Shown: positions 25,471 through 33,076 of the stretch, piece by piece
Layout: each line of letters begins with the position of its first letter
Position numbering within the stretch: the first letter of the stretch is position 1
Source of the DNA: CAZOWL01 sp964583605
Lineage (GTDB): Bacteria; Pseudomonadota; Gammaproteobacteria; Chromatiales; Chromatiaceae
Length of the DNA: 57,760 bases
Direction: 5' to 3'
NCBI GenBank assembly: GCA_964583605.1
Contig: CAZOWL010000015.1
Span: 1-57,760 of the forward strand
Made by a program: the position numbers and the translations under genes
Notes under the pieces: model-generated
Seen by the model: the letters and a program-made list of their open reading frames with translations, nothing else
What the model was told of the DNA's origin: nothing
Databases searched by the model: none

Positions 25471-25479
25471 GACCTCGCC

Positions 25480-27750
25480 TCAGCAGGAGACCGGCACGAC
25501 CGGCACCGGGAAAGGCTGACGATTACCGACCGTTGTGCCGCCGCTGCTGCCGAGCAGGGCGTCCAGCGGCGTGGTCACGCCACTCACGGCCGCTACGGCC
25601 CGCAGTCTGGGCAGCATGAGCCCGCTCAGCTCGATGCGCTCGCGCGCCGCGCCCGTCGCGTCGCCGAGCAGAACACCGATGACCTTGGCCACGCCGCTCA
25701 CTCGGCTCGCTACGGCGCTGATCTCGAGCAGATCGATCGTCTTGTCCAGCGGCCAGCCCGTCCCCTCGAAGCCGCCGGTCAGCGGCGAGACGAAGATCTC
25801 CACGGCCGCCTTGACGGCGTCGCGCACCGGCGATTGGTCTCGGCCGGGCACGACCTCGATGCCAAGCGACACCCAGATGTCCTGATACAGAGGGCCGCGC
25901 ACATGCAGCTCGGTGGTCACCAGGCGGCGCGGGGCCAGGTAGCGGCAGACGGCCTCGAGGAACAGCCGATCCGGCTCGGGTGAGCGCGGGTGCAGCGCGT
26001 CCGCCGCCGGGATGACCAGCAGCGTCACGACCCCGCGCGAGGCCTGTGCGCTCTGCTCAGGATGAAAGAGCGGCAGCACCTCGACCCGGCCGAGCTCGAC
26101 GCCAGGGGTGCGCCACGCGATGTCGATGAAGTCCTGCGGCGCGACGAGCCGATCACGATGATGGAGGAAGGCCGGGATGCGCCGTTCGGCCTCGGCCAGG
26201 GTCTCGCCGCGATCGCCGCCGTAGGTGGGCAACGGGTTGCTGACCTTGATCCCGGCAGGCAGCTGGGGTCCCTTCGTGATCGCGCCGGTGCCGACCATGC
26301 CGGCGATACCGCCGCCATAGGCGTAGCTCACCTGGATCGCGGCGCCCAGCGGCGGCCGGGCACCATGCGATCCGTCGCCGAAGCGGATCTCCCCGGACTC
26401 GCGATCGAGGGTGTAGACACGCTCGCCACTTGCGCCCGATGGGCGCTGGGCGCTGGTCGTCACCGTGGTCGCGGCCTGCGTCAGGACCTCGGGCGGTGCC
26501 GCGGCGAGATCGTCGATCCGCTGCCAAGGCTCACCGCCAACAGTAAGCGTAACCGTCTCGAGCAACACGGGCCTGTGGGTCAACAGAGCCGCCTGGTCGG
26601 GCTCGCCGGTGCCCTGGGGCAACCGCTCAGCCGGCACCCAGGCGCGCTGCACGACCTCGGCCGCGTTGATGCCGAGCCAGCTGAAGCGCGCCTGCTGCCC
26701 TTGTGCGTCGCTGCCGTCCGCATTGGGCGACGGGCGGATGCGGATCCAGGTGACGAGCCGTGCGGAGCTCGCCCTGTCCTCGAGCCCGGGCGGGAAGCTC
26801 CCGGCCCCGGCCTCGAGCGGATCGAGGTCGTCCCAATAGCCGAGCTCAGCGGCGGCCGGCAGGCTGAGCTCGACCAGCCCCGGATGCAGCAGCAGATTGC
26901 TGGTACCACGCGCCTCCAGTCTGCGGTACCGATCCAGTGGCGCGCCGTTCGCGCCCGGTGCGGTATTGGGCACCTCGAACAGGAGCCCAAGGTCCTCGGC
27001 GCCTAGGGTGCCACCCGCCGGCAAGCGACAGCCGCTGGCCGCGAGCGCAGGCATCAGTCCCACCGTAAGGACCCGGCCGGCGATGGCGGCGCGCGCCTGC
27101 GCCGGGTCCTCGTTGGGACGCGCCAGGATGGCGAGCCAGAGCGCGCCGTCGACCGTGTCATGGCTCGCAGACGGCGTGGCGTCCGTCGCCAGCGGCTTAG
27201 CAAGGTCGACCACCGGCAAGGGGGCACCCGCCTGCGGCGCCCCCAGCTGACGGGTCTCGTAGAAGGCGAGGGCGCCCTGCTCCAGCTCGAAGCTCGCGTA
27301 GAGCCGTCGGTAGAGCGTCTCGGTCTCCTGGGCCTGGGGGGCACTGAGCGGGGCCTTGTAGTAGACCTGGGCCTCGATGGGCAGGACCTCCACGGCATTG
27401 CCGGTGCGAAAGGGGATCTTTCCCGCCAGCACCTCCAGGTTGGCCGCCAGGCTCACCGGCTGCAGCGCGCCGCGCGGATTGGAGAAGCTCACCAGACCGC
27501 GGGCGGGCTCGGGCGCACGCACCGCCTCACCGAGTAGGCGCAGGAACTTGCGTCGATTGCGCTCCGGAATGCGGTTCGCGCGGTAGATGATGCTCTCGCT
27601 CATGAAGGCGAACAGCTGCAGCAGTGTCACCCCGGGGTCCGCGTCGTTGAAGTTGTTCCACTCGGGGTTGTGCACCGGGATGCGCGCCAGCGCCTCGCTC
27701 AGGATCTCGCGATAGCTGCGGCTGTCGAAGCTTGGCTCTGGTATGGGCAT
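25480..27750 (-). CDS. Baseplate assembly protein J-like (Afp11-like)
   Basis: A 756-residue baseplate wedge protein. The N-terminus has the family hallmark NDADPGVTLLQLFAFMSESI followed by RANRIPERN, as in putative baseplate assembly proteins of eCIS. The central part contains GERVYTLDRESGEIRFGDG, also typical. The C-terminal segment around 560-700 (LVAPQDFIDIAWRTPGV, then LVTTELHVRGP and IDLLEISAVASRVSGV) matches the gpJ region. It follows the gp25-like gene by 15 bases, the same order as afp9-afp11. Confidence 0.93.
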   Translation of the reverse strand: MPIPEPSFDSRSYREILSEALARIPVHNPEWNNFNDADPGVTLLQLFAFMSESIIYRANRIPERNRRKFLRLLGEAVRAPEPARGLVSFSNPRGALQPVSLAANLEVLAGKIPFRTGNAVEVLPIEAQVYYKAPLSAPQAQETETLYRRLYASFELEQGALAFYETRQLGAPQAGAPLPVVDLAKPLATDATPSASHDTVDGALWLAILARPNEDPAQARAAIAGRVLTVGLMPALAASGCRLPAGGTLGAEDLGLLFEVPNTAPGANGAPLDRYRRLEARGTSNLLLHPGLVELSLPAAAELGYWDDLDPLEAGAGSFPPGLEDRASSARLVTWIRIRPSPNADGSDAQGQQARFSWLGINAAEVVQRAWVPAERLPQGTGEPDQAALLTHRPVLLETVTLTVGGEPWQRIDDLAAAPPEVLTQAATTVTTSAQRPSGASGERVYTLDRESGEIRFGDGSHGARPPLGAAIQVSYAYGGGIAGMVGTGAITKGPQLPAGIKVSNPLPTYGGDRGETLAEAERRIPAFLHHRDRLVAPQDFIDIAWRTPGVELGRVEVLPLFHPEQSAQASRGVVTLLVIPAADALHPRSPEPDRLFLEAVCRYLAPRRLVTTELHVRGPLYQDIWVSLGIEVVPGRDQSPVRDAVKAAVEIFVSPLTGGFEGTGWPLDKTIDLLEISAVASRVSGVAKVIGVLLGDATGAARERIELSGLMLPRLRAVAAVSGVTTPLDALLGSSGGTTVGNRQPFPVPVVPVSC

Positions 27751-27765
27751 GGTGTCTCCTCTCGA

Positions 27766-28167
27766 TCAGCCGGTGAGCAGCACGCGCAGTTGCAGCCGGT
27801 CCTCTTCGGCCGTGGCGACCAGGCGGTAGCGGATGCGCACCCGCGCCGCGCGCGCGTCCCCCGGATCGGCGTCGACCAAGACGGCCTCGACCTCGATGCG
27901 CCGTTCCCAGCGCCCCAGCGACTGCACCACCGTCTCTTGGATCAGCCGGTGGGTTGCGACCGTATTGGGACGGAACAGGAAGCGTCGGAGTCCACCGCCG
28001 AAGTGCGGCAACATCAGCCGCTCTTGCGGCTCGGTGAGCAGGATGATGCGGATGCTCTCGCGGATGTTCTCCGGCCCAGCCGATTGCGCGAGACGGCCGT
28101 CGGCGCCCACCCGGGGCGGAAAGGACATGCCGCGACCGAAGAGCTTGCCGGGATCTGCCATGCTCAT
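27766..28167 (-). CDS. gp25-like baseplate wedge protein (Afp9-like)
   Basis: A 133-residue GPW/gp25-family protein. The pattern ENIRESIRIILLTEPQERLM followed by PHFGGGLRRFLF is the family signature, and the C-terminal half provides the beta-strands of the wedge fold. In T4 and in Afp this protein bridges sheath and baseplate and helps start sheath polymerisation. The ATG overlaps the stop of the upstream gene (ATGA, 28167-28164), so translation is coupled. Length is normal for the family. Confidence 0.95.
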   Translation of the reverse strand: MSMADPGKLFGRGMSFPPRVGADGRLAQSAGPENIRESIRIILLTEPQERLMLPHFGGGLRRFLFRPNTVATHRLIQETVVQSLGRWERRIEVEAVLVDADPGDARAARVRIRYRLVATAEEDRLQLRVLLTG

Positions 28168-29762
28168 CGCCGCACCGGCAGGCAGATGTGGAAGTAGGGC
28201 AGCCAGAAGAAGATGATGTTGAGCAGCTGCACGACGATCATCAGCAGGATGAGCGCGCAGATGGTGATGATCGGAATCGAGAAGGAGCAGATCACGCCCA
28301 GGTCGAGCGAGGAGCTGCCGGATTCACCGTCGATCAACCCCTGCATACCGGCCTTCTGCGCGCGCTCCATCTGCCGGCGCAGCTCCTTCGAGAGCTGGAT
28401 CGATAGCCCGGTGGGCGACTGCCGCAGCCCCTTCAAGCTGGTGTCCATCGGCATGCGGATGCGGGTCTGGCGCACCGGCGCGTCCGGATCGAAGAAGGAT
28501 GCGAGCCGGAAGGCGCGCGAGGCCCGGCTGACCACCGGCAGCACGAAGACCCCGCAGCGCGGACGCTCGTAGACGCAGCGGATCACATAGGTCGAGGGAC
28601 CTGTGTCGACGACGGCTGGTGACTCGAGCGCGTCGCCTCCCGGGGCGTCGCCTCCCGGGGCGTCGTCGGCCGGCGGCTCTGGTAGTGCCGCACCAACCAG
28701 AGACAGGAGCAAGGGATCGGCCGCAGGGGAGGTCTGCCGCAGGGCGGCCGCGCGCACCTCGGCGACCGTGAGTTCGCCGGCAAGCAGGCTAGACTCGACC
28801 GCGGCGAATGCCTGAGTCAATAGCGCCTGCCGATGGGTCTCGACATCCAGCAGCAGGTGACGCCAGCTACGCTGGGCCGAAGGCTGGTCGCCGAGCTCGT
28901 CGTAGAGGTCGCGCTCGGCGCTCGAGAGACCGCTGACAGAGGCCTCGACCAGCGCCTGCCAGACCCGGCCCAGCTCGGCCTGAAGGAAATCGGCGAGGTC
29001 CAGCAGGACAAAGGCCAGGGCCTCGCGCGCCTGGGTCACGCCGAGGTCGTCCGACGGATTGGCCAGCGCCTGCAGCCCCGCGAGGCTCCGCGCCCGGAAC
29101 AGGGCGATGCGCGCATCCCCGAGCGGGTCGGCGGCGAGCTCGTCGTCGCTCGGCGCCGGCTGGAAGGCCGCGCCGGCGGCCTCATAGACCTCGCGGCTCG
29201 CGACCGGGATCAGACCCATGTAGAGGAACCGCACCCGGCCTTCCAGCTGGAAGCGAACCGGAAAGAGCGCCAGGCGCTCTTCGCCGCCGACGGGCAGCAT
29301 GGGATCGGACAGGCGCTGCCAGCGCCCCCGCTGCCGATCGCCGATCCAGGCGTACTCGTCGCCCGCGATCAGGCGACGCAGCAAGAAGCTCACCCTTTCC
29401 TCCTTGGCGGCATCGACCCGCCGCTCGGGCAGACCGGCGGCGCGGCAGTTGAGGCTCATCGCCACGAGGTAGAAACGGTTGTGGGCCGGCTGATAGAGCT
29501 TGATCGGCTCGCTCAGATCCGGGCTCTGGGCGCCGAGCCAGCCCGCCGACTCGGCGCGCCAGCTCTCCTGGCGCGCGACATAGCCGGCGAGCTGTGCGGG
29601 CGCCGTGTCCAGCACGGCCTGCAGCTCGTCCATGAAGGCATCGCTCGCGAAGCGCAGCAGGACCGGCACCTTGAAGCGCTCGCGCTGCGGACCCGGGTCA
29701 GCAAGGCTCAGGTCCCAGAGCGGCGAGGCCGTGTGCCATTCGATGCGCTGATCCATCGTCAA
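28164..29762 (-). CDS. eCIS protein with strongly hydrophobic C-terminal tail
   Basis: A 532-residue protein of unknown fold. Most of it (1-480) is soluble, with helices around 215-350 and an Asp-Ala-Pro-Gly-Gly repeat near 370. Residues 395-440 form a strand-rich segment (STYVIRCVYERPRCGVF). The last 45 residues are almost wholly hydrophobic (FSIPIITICALILLMIVV then LLNIIFFWLPYF), enough for one long or two short membrane helices, ending in ICLPVRR. It lies between the spike and gp25 genes, where Afp has no such gene and where a PAAR-type tip would be expected nearby. It could dock the particle to a membrane, plug the spike, or act in the target membrane; none is proven. Confidence 0.75.
   Translation of the reverse strand: MTMDQRIEWHTASPLWDLSLADPGPQRERFKVPVLLRFASDAFMDELQAVLDTAPAQLAGYVARQESWRAESAGWLGAQSPDLSEPIKLYQPAHNRFYLVAMSLNCRAAGLPERRVDAAKEERVSFLLRRLIAGDEYAWIGDRQRGRWQRLSDPMLPVGGEERLALFPVRFQLEGRVRFLYMGLIPVASREVYEAAGAAFQPAPSDDELAADPLGDARIALFRARSLAGLQALANPSDDLGVTQAREALAFVLLDLADFLQAELGRVWQALVEASVSGLSSAERDLYDELGDQPSAQRSWRHLLLDVETHRQALLTQAFAAVESSLLAGELTVAEVRAAALRQTSPAADPLLLSLVGAALPEPPADDAPGGDAPGGDALESPAVVDTGPSTYVIRCVYERPRCGVFVLPVVSRASRAFRLASFFDPDAPVRQTRIRMPMDTSLKGLRQSPTGLSIQLSKELRRQMERAQKAGMQGLIDGESGSSSLDLGVICSFSIPIITICALILLMIVVQLLNIIFFWLPYFHICLPVRR
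28631..28665 (-). repeat. 15-bp tandem repeat inside a coding region
   Basis: Two perfect adjacent copies of CGTCGCCTCCCGGGG (28631-28645, 28646-28660) and a 5-base partial third. In the gene they encode the Asp-Ala-Pro-Gly-Gly repeat. A 15-bp unit keeps the frame when copy number changes, so the linker length can vary. Confidence 0.85.
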
Positions 29763-29815
29763 TGCCCCTTAAGCATGTCGGTCACGGATCGGTCGGCCGG
29801 GGCCCCATCGCGGGG

Positions 29816-30529
29816 TCACCAGATGTTCCCCGCCCCGGGCGTATAGGAGGCGCTCACCACCGAGTTGGTGATCACGGTATCGGCCTGGATCACGCCGCTG
29901 AAGCGCGACATCCCGGCGTTCACCGTCACCGAGCCGGCCGAGACCTCAACGGTGCTGGCTTGCACCGTGACCTTAGCCGAGGCGCTGACCGTAATGCCGG
30001 AGGACTCCAGCGTGACGGTGTTGCCGTTGCTGTCACGCAGCTCGATCACGCCCGGGCCGTCGGTGAGCGAGAGCTGCTGACCGCCCGGGGTCTCCAAGAT
30101 CAGACGCTCCTGTCCGCTCGCGTCATCCAAGGTCACCTTCACCCCGCTGCGTGAGCGCAGCGACTTGATGTCGTTGTTGCCCGACTCATCCATCTGCTCC
30201 GGCGGGGCATCGACACCGTTCCAGAGCCCGCCGATGACGAAGGGCCAGCGCGTGTCACCGGCCTGAAAGACCACCAGCACCTCGTCGTCCAGGTCGGGGA
30301 TGAACCAGCTACCGCGATTGTTGCCGCCCATCAAGGTCGCAAGGCGCGCCCAGGCCTCATAGCCGCCCGAGTCGTCCGGCGCCCAGGGCAGCCGGACGCG
30401 CACCCGCCCCTGGCCTTCCGGATCCTTGAGGTCCGTGACCAGCGCGGGATAGACCCCGTAGAACCGCCCGCCGAGGCCGGTGGCGAGCCGTGCGTCGCGA
30501 TCGCGCTCCAGCGTCAGGGGCCCGCTCAC
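29816..30529 (-). CDS. gpV/VgrG-like central spike protein (Afp8-like, spike part)
   Basis: A 237-residue spike protein. The N-terminal OB-fold (about 20-110) has the usual GRVRVRLPW, then GSWFIPDLDDEVLVVF and PFVIGGLWNG. The C-terminal part (about 130-225) is a series of short alternating strands rich in Thr, Val and Ser (SGVKVTLDDASGQERLILET, then TVTLESSGITVSAS), which would trimerise as a beta-helix needle. With the gpD-like product it makes up the two halves of Afp8/VgrG, here as separate genes overlapping by 4 bases (ATGA). No separate PAAR tip gene follows. Confidence 0.93.
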   Translation of the reverse strand: MSGPLTLERDRDARLATGLGGRFYGVYPALVTDLKDPEGQGRVRVRLPWAPDDSGGYEAWARLATLMGGNNRGSWFIPDLDDEVLVVFQAGDTRWPFVIGGLWNGVDAPPEQMDESGNNDIKSLRSRSGVKVTLDDASGQERLILETPGGQQLSLTDGPGVIELRDSNGNTVTLESSGITVSASAKVTVQASTVEVSAGSVTVNAGMSRFSGVIQADTVITNSVVSASYTPGAGNIW

Positions 30530-31614
30530 GGCCCACCTCCCAGACCGGGGCGCTCGACCTCGAAGGCGGTGCGAAAGCCGTTCACGCCGTCGAAACTGTG
30601 CCTGACCTCGGTGACGGTATAGGCGCCGTCGAACAGCTCGCCCAGTCCGCCGAGCCGCACCTGTGCGCCGACCCGGAGCCGGGCATCACCTTCGGCCACC
30701 GCCCGGCCGCTGACGAAGCGCCGTGCCATGCGCCGGAACTGGGCGCCAGCCAGCGCCTGCGCCTCGGCGCCGTTCAGCGGCGCCTGATGCACGCTGCGCT
30801 CACCACGCTCTCCCAGAGCCGTGCCCAGGATGCCGGCACCGCTCGCTCCGCCGTGGAGCTCGCCCTGGATGGCCTGCTCGTCCGCTGACTCCTCGATCGC
30901 CTCTTTGGCGCTCACGTCCCAACCGGCGACCGACCAGCGGCTGCGCTGCGCCGCCAGGTCGGCCCTGACCTGGAACTCCCGCAGGCCCCGGCCGTAGGTG
31001 AGCTCGATCTCACCCGCCTGACGTCTGGTCCTGGCCTGGACGTGCAGCCGTCCTGCGGCGATCCAGAGCTCGGCGTCGATGGCCCGGGCGCGCTCGCGCA
31101 GGAAGGCGAGGTCGGACTGGTTCACCTGCGTCAGTACCGCGTAGCGTGGCCCCGCGATGTCGAGCTCGGTGCCAAGCCCGTGATCGGCGGCGATGGACTC
31201 GATGACCTCCTGGTCGTCGACATCCTCGAAGCTGCGGCTGCGGCGCGTCATGCGCAGATCCTGCAGCCGATCCTCCGCCAAGACCGTGAGCTCCGGTGGG
31301 CGCTTGGCCGGATAGCGGCCCTCGAGCGCGGTGATGCGCCCGACGAAGATGGTCTCAGCGGTCCGGCCGGGGCCCATGCGAACACTAAAATCCCGGCCGA
31401 AGTCGAACAGCTGACGATCGAAATAGAGGAAATCGACGCGGCCGCGACGGGTGCCCCAGTTGCCGAAATTGGCCTCGCAGCGGTAGAGCCCATCGGTGGT
31501 CTCTTCGACCAGCAAAGACAGCACCGCCTCGCGCAGCTCCGGGAGATCGCGTCCGTCGACCGACAGACTCGGGCGAGCCGGATAGAACAGCGGTGTGACG
31601 CCGAGATCAGGCAT
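30526..31614 (-). CDS. gpD/gp27-like hub protein (late control D family)
   Basis: A 362-residue baseplate hub protein. Diagnostic blocks are FYPARPSLSVDG, the strand region with ETIFVGRITALEG, and LQDLRMTRRSRSFEDV followed by the second barrel (YAVLTQVNQSDLAFLRERAR) as in phage late control gene D proteins. The C-terminus ends the second barrel with FDGAYTVTEVRHSF. It forms the trimeric adaptor between the sixfold tube and the threefold spike. It follows DUF5908 by 9 bases and overlaps the spike gene by 4. Confidence 0.93.
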   Translation of the reverse strand: MPDLGVTPLFYPARPSLSVDGRDLPELREAVLSLLVEETTDGLYRCEANFGNWGTRRGRVDFLYFDRQLFDFGRDFSVRMGPGRTAETIFVGRITALEGRYPAKRPPELTVLAEDRLQDLRMTRRSRSFEDVDDQEVIESIAADHGLGTELDIAGPRYAVLTQVNQSDLAFLRERARAIDAELWIAAGRLHVQARTRRQAGEIELTYGRGLREFQVRADLAAQRSRWSVAGWDVSAKEAIEESADEQAIQGELHGGASGAGILGTALGERGERSVHQAPLNGAEAQALAGAQFRRMARRFVSGRAVAEGDARLRVGAQVRLGGLGELFDGAYTVTEVRHSFDGVNGFRTAFEVERPGLGGGP

Positions 31615-31623
31615 AGTCCGCCC

Positions 31624-31800
31624 CTAGTCCGCCCGCAGGCGCAGCTCGCGCTCTAGCTGATGCCTCAGCATGGCCTCGATGTCGGCAGGCGTCAGCGAGG
31701 GAGCGGGCTCAGCCTGGTGCCCGACCGGCGCCGGCGTCTCGCCCGGGGCCGGCTGGCTGTCGTCGGGCACGACCTCGAATTCATTGATGATCACGGTCAT
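31624..31800 (-). CDS. DUF5908 small eCIS protein
   Basis: A 58-residue protein starting MTVIINEFEVV and ending in a helix with DIEAMLRHQLEREL. This short layout (invariant N-terminal strand, Pro/acidic linker, charged C-terminal helix) is that of DUF5908, a family found in eCIS loci and easily missed by gene finders. I start it at the ATG at 31800, where GGAGAG precedes by 7 bases; upstream in-frame codons read through the hairpin at 31825-31874. It sits between LysM adaptor and gpD hub, so a small baseplate or hub-attached role is likely. Function is not established. Confidence 0.85.
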   Translation of the reverse strand: MTVIINEFEVVPDDSQPAPGETPAPVGHQAEPAPSLTPADIEAMLRHQLERELRLRAD

Positions 31801-31824
31801 GACTGATCTCTCCAGGAGGTCCGA

Positions 31825-31874
31825 TCCGCACAGCGGATCTACCATGGCGCCACGCGCAGGATCCGCTGTGCGGA
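31825..31874 (-). promoter_or_regulatory. 15-bp intra-operon hairpin between sheath/tube and baseplate blocks
   Basis: TCCGCACAGCGGATC (31825-31839) and its exact reverse complement (31860-31874) flank a 20-base loop. It fills most of the 97-base gap between the LysM gene stop and DUF5908 start. There is no U-run after it, so attenuation or protection of the upstream mRNA is more likely than full termination. Sheath and tube proteins are needed in far more copies than hub and spike, so a stoichiometry device at this boundary makes sense (inference). Confidence 0.6.
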
Positions 31875-31897
31875 CCGCATCGCTGCCTACCCATCGC

Positions 31898-32611
31898 TCA
31901 GAGCCGCGTGTTCAGCGGCGTTCCCGCGGGGATCTGTCTCGGGTTGTCAATATCGTTGGCGTTGGCCATCGACTGCCATTGGTCCTGCCGCCCCCCGCGC
32001 GCCATGATGGACTGGGCCGAATCGCCCTCACGCGCCTGCGTCAGGGGCTGTGAGCCCGGCGCCGGGCTGCCGCCGAAATTGGGCGAGAACTGCTCGTTGA
32101 ACTGGAATTGGATCTCCTGCTTGGAGAGGCCGATGGTGAGCCCGGCGCGCAGTGGCCGGCCGTCCTCGGAGAAAAACTCGAGGCTCTCGTTGATCGAATC
32201 CACGATGCCATCGAACTTGAACGAGCCCCAGAGAAAACGCATGCCCGGGGGGACGAACTTGCCCTCCTCCCGCTCTTCCTTGGGCTGGATGAACTTCACG
32301 ACCTTCTCGGTGAGCTTGCGCACATCGTTCTCCTCGCCCTCGACGTCCTGCTGGCCCTCCTGCTCGGGCGGCTGCGGGGCGGTCACGTCGAACCAGAGAT
32401 CGAACGAGAGCTTCGTCGTACCCTGGCCGACGAACTGGGTGGCCGAGCCGCCGCGCTGGTCGCCGCCTGAGCTCTGATTGGCGTAGCTCACCTTCAGGGT
32501 CTCCGGGTTGAACTGCACCGTGACCCTGCGCTCGAGCTCCTGCACGACCTGGTTCTCGTCCCAGGTGATCTCCTGCAGCAGGGCCTTGGCCAGTCGTCTG
32601 GGCTGGGGCAT
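31898..32611 (-). CDS. LysM-containing tube/baseplate adaptor (Afp7-like)
   Basis: A 237-residue protein. The N-terminal part has VTVQFNPETLKVSYAN, the hallmark of the gp53/Afp7-type eCIS adaptor, with a charged insert near 75-110 (EEREEGKF). The C-terminal 50 residues are a LysM fold (REGDSAQSIMARG, IDNPRQIPAGTPL). In related systems this protein joins the inner tube end to the hub. The ATG at 32611 is 14 bases after the tube 2 stop; upstream codons in the same frame overlap tube 2 and have no homologous sequence. Confidence 0.92.
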   Translation of the reverse strand: MPQPRRLAKALLQEITWDENQVVQELERRVTVQFNPETLKVSYANQSSGGDQRGGSATQFVGQGTTKLSFDLWFDVTAPQPPEQEGQQDVEGEENDVRKLTEKVVKFIQPKEEREEGKFVPPGMRFLWGSFKFDGIVDSINESLEFFSEDGRPLRAGLTIGLSKQEIQFQFNEQFSPNFGGSPAPGSQPLTQAREGDSAQSIMARGGRQDQWQSMANANDIDNPRQIPAGTPLNTRL

Positions 32612-32625
32612 GGCTGGGGGTCTCC

Positions 32626-33075
32626 TCAGGCGCCGGACTCGGTGAGATACAAGGTCTCGTAGGCGATCTGCATCTCCTCGATCGCGATCTCCCCGTCCTT
32701 GGCGCTCAGCGTGGGCGCCTTGAGCTTGACCGGGAGGCAGCCCGTCAGATCGAAGCGCACGTCCGTTCGGGCACGGTCGGACGAGAGCATCAGGATGCGA
32801 CCCGAGGCGCGCAGCCTCCTGTCCTCCTGCACCTGCTCGAACCAGCGCCACAGGGCGAAATCGGAGGTCATGCCGCGTTTCAGGCTGAGCTGGCCATAGC
32901 TCACCGGCCCGGCGAGATGGACTTGGCGGCCGTTGTTGCCGCCCTCGCGAATGGTCTTGGGCTCCATGTTGATCTCCAGGCCATCGCAATCGGAGAACTC
33001 GGCGTCGCAGAGCACCTTGCCCGACTCGGCCTCGATCAGGACCCTGAAGTTGAAAGTGGTGAAGGGCCGCGGCAT
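32626..33075 (-). CDS. Tail tube protein 2 (gp19-like, Afp5-like)
   Basis: A 149-residue tube protein of the T4 gp19 fold. It opens with FTTFNFRVLIEAESGK and has CDGLEINMEPKTIREGGNN, LKRGMTSDFALWRWF and the C-terminal EIAIEEMQIAYETL, all in family order. It differs from tube 1 in its loops, suggesting a specialised ring, such as the one contacting the baseplate as Afp5 does. The ATG at 33075 begins one base after the sheath 2 stop; a long upstream extension in the same frame is the wrong frame of the sheath gene. Confidence 0.93.
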   Translation of the reverse strand: MPRPFTTFNFRVLIEAESGKVLCDAEFSDCDGLEINMEPKTIREGGNNGRQVHLAGPVSYGQLSLKRGMTSDFALWRWFEQVQEDRRLRASGRILMLSSDRARTDVRFDLTGCLPVKLKAPTLSAKDGEIAIEEMQIAYETLYLTESGA

Positions 33076-33076
33076 C

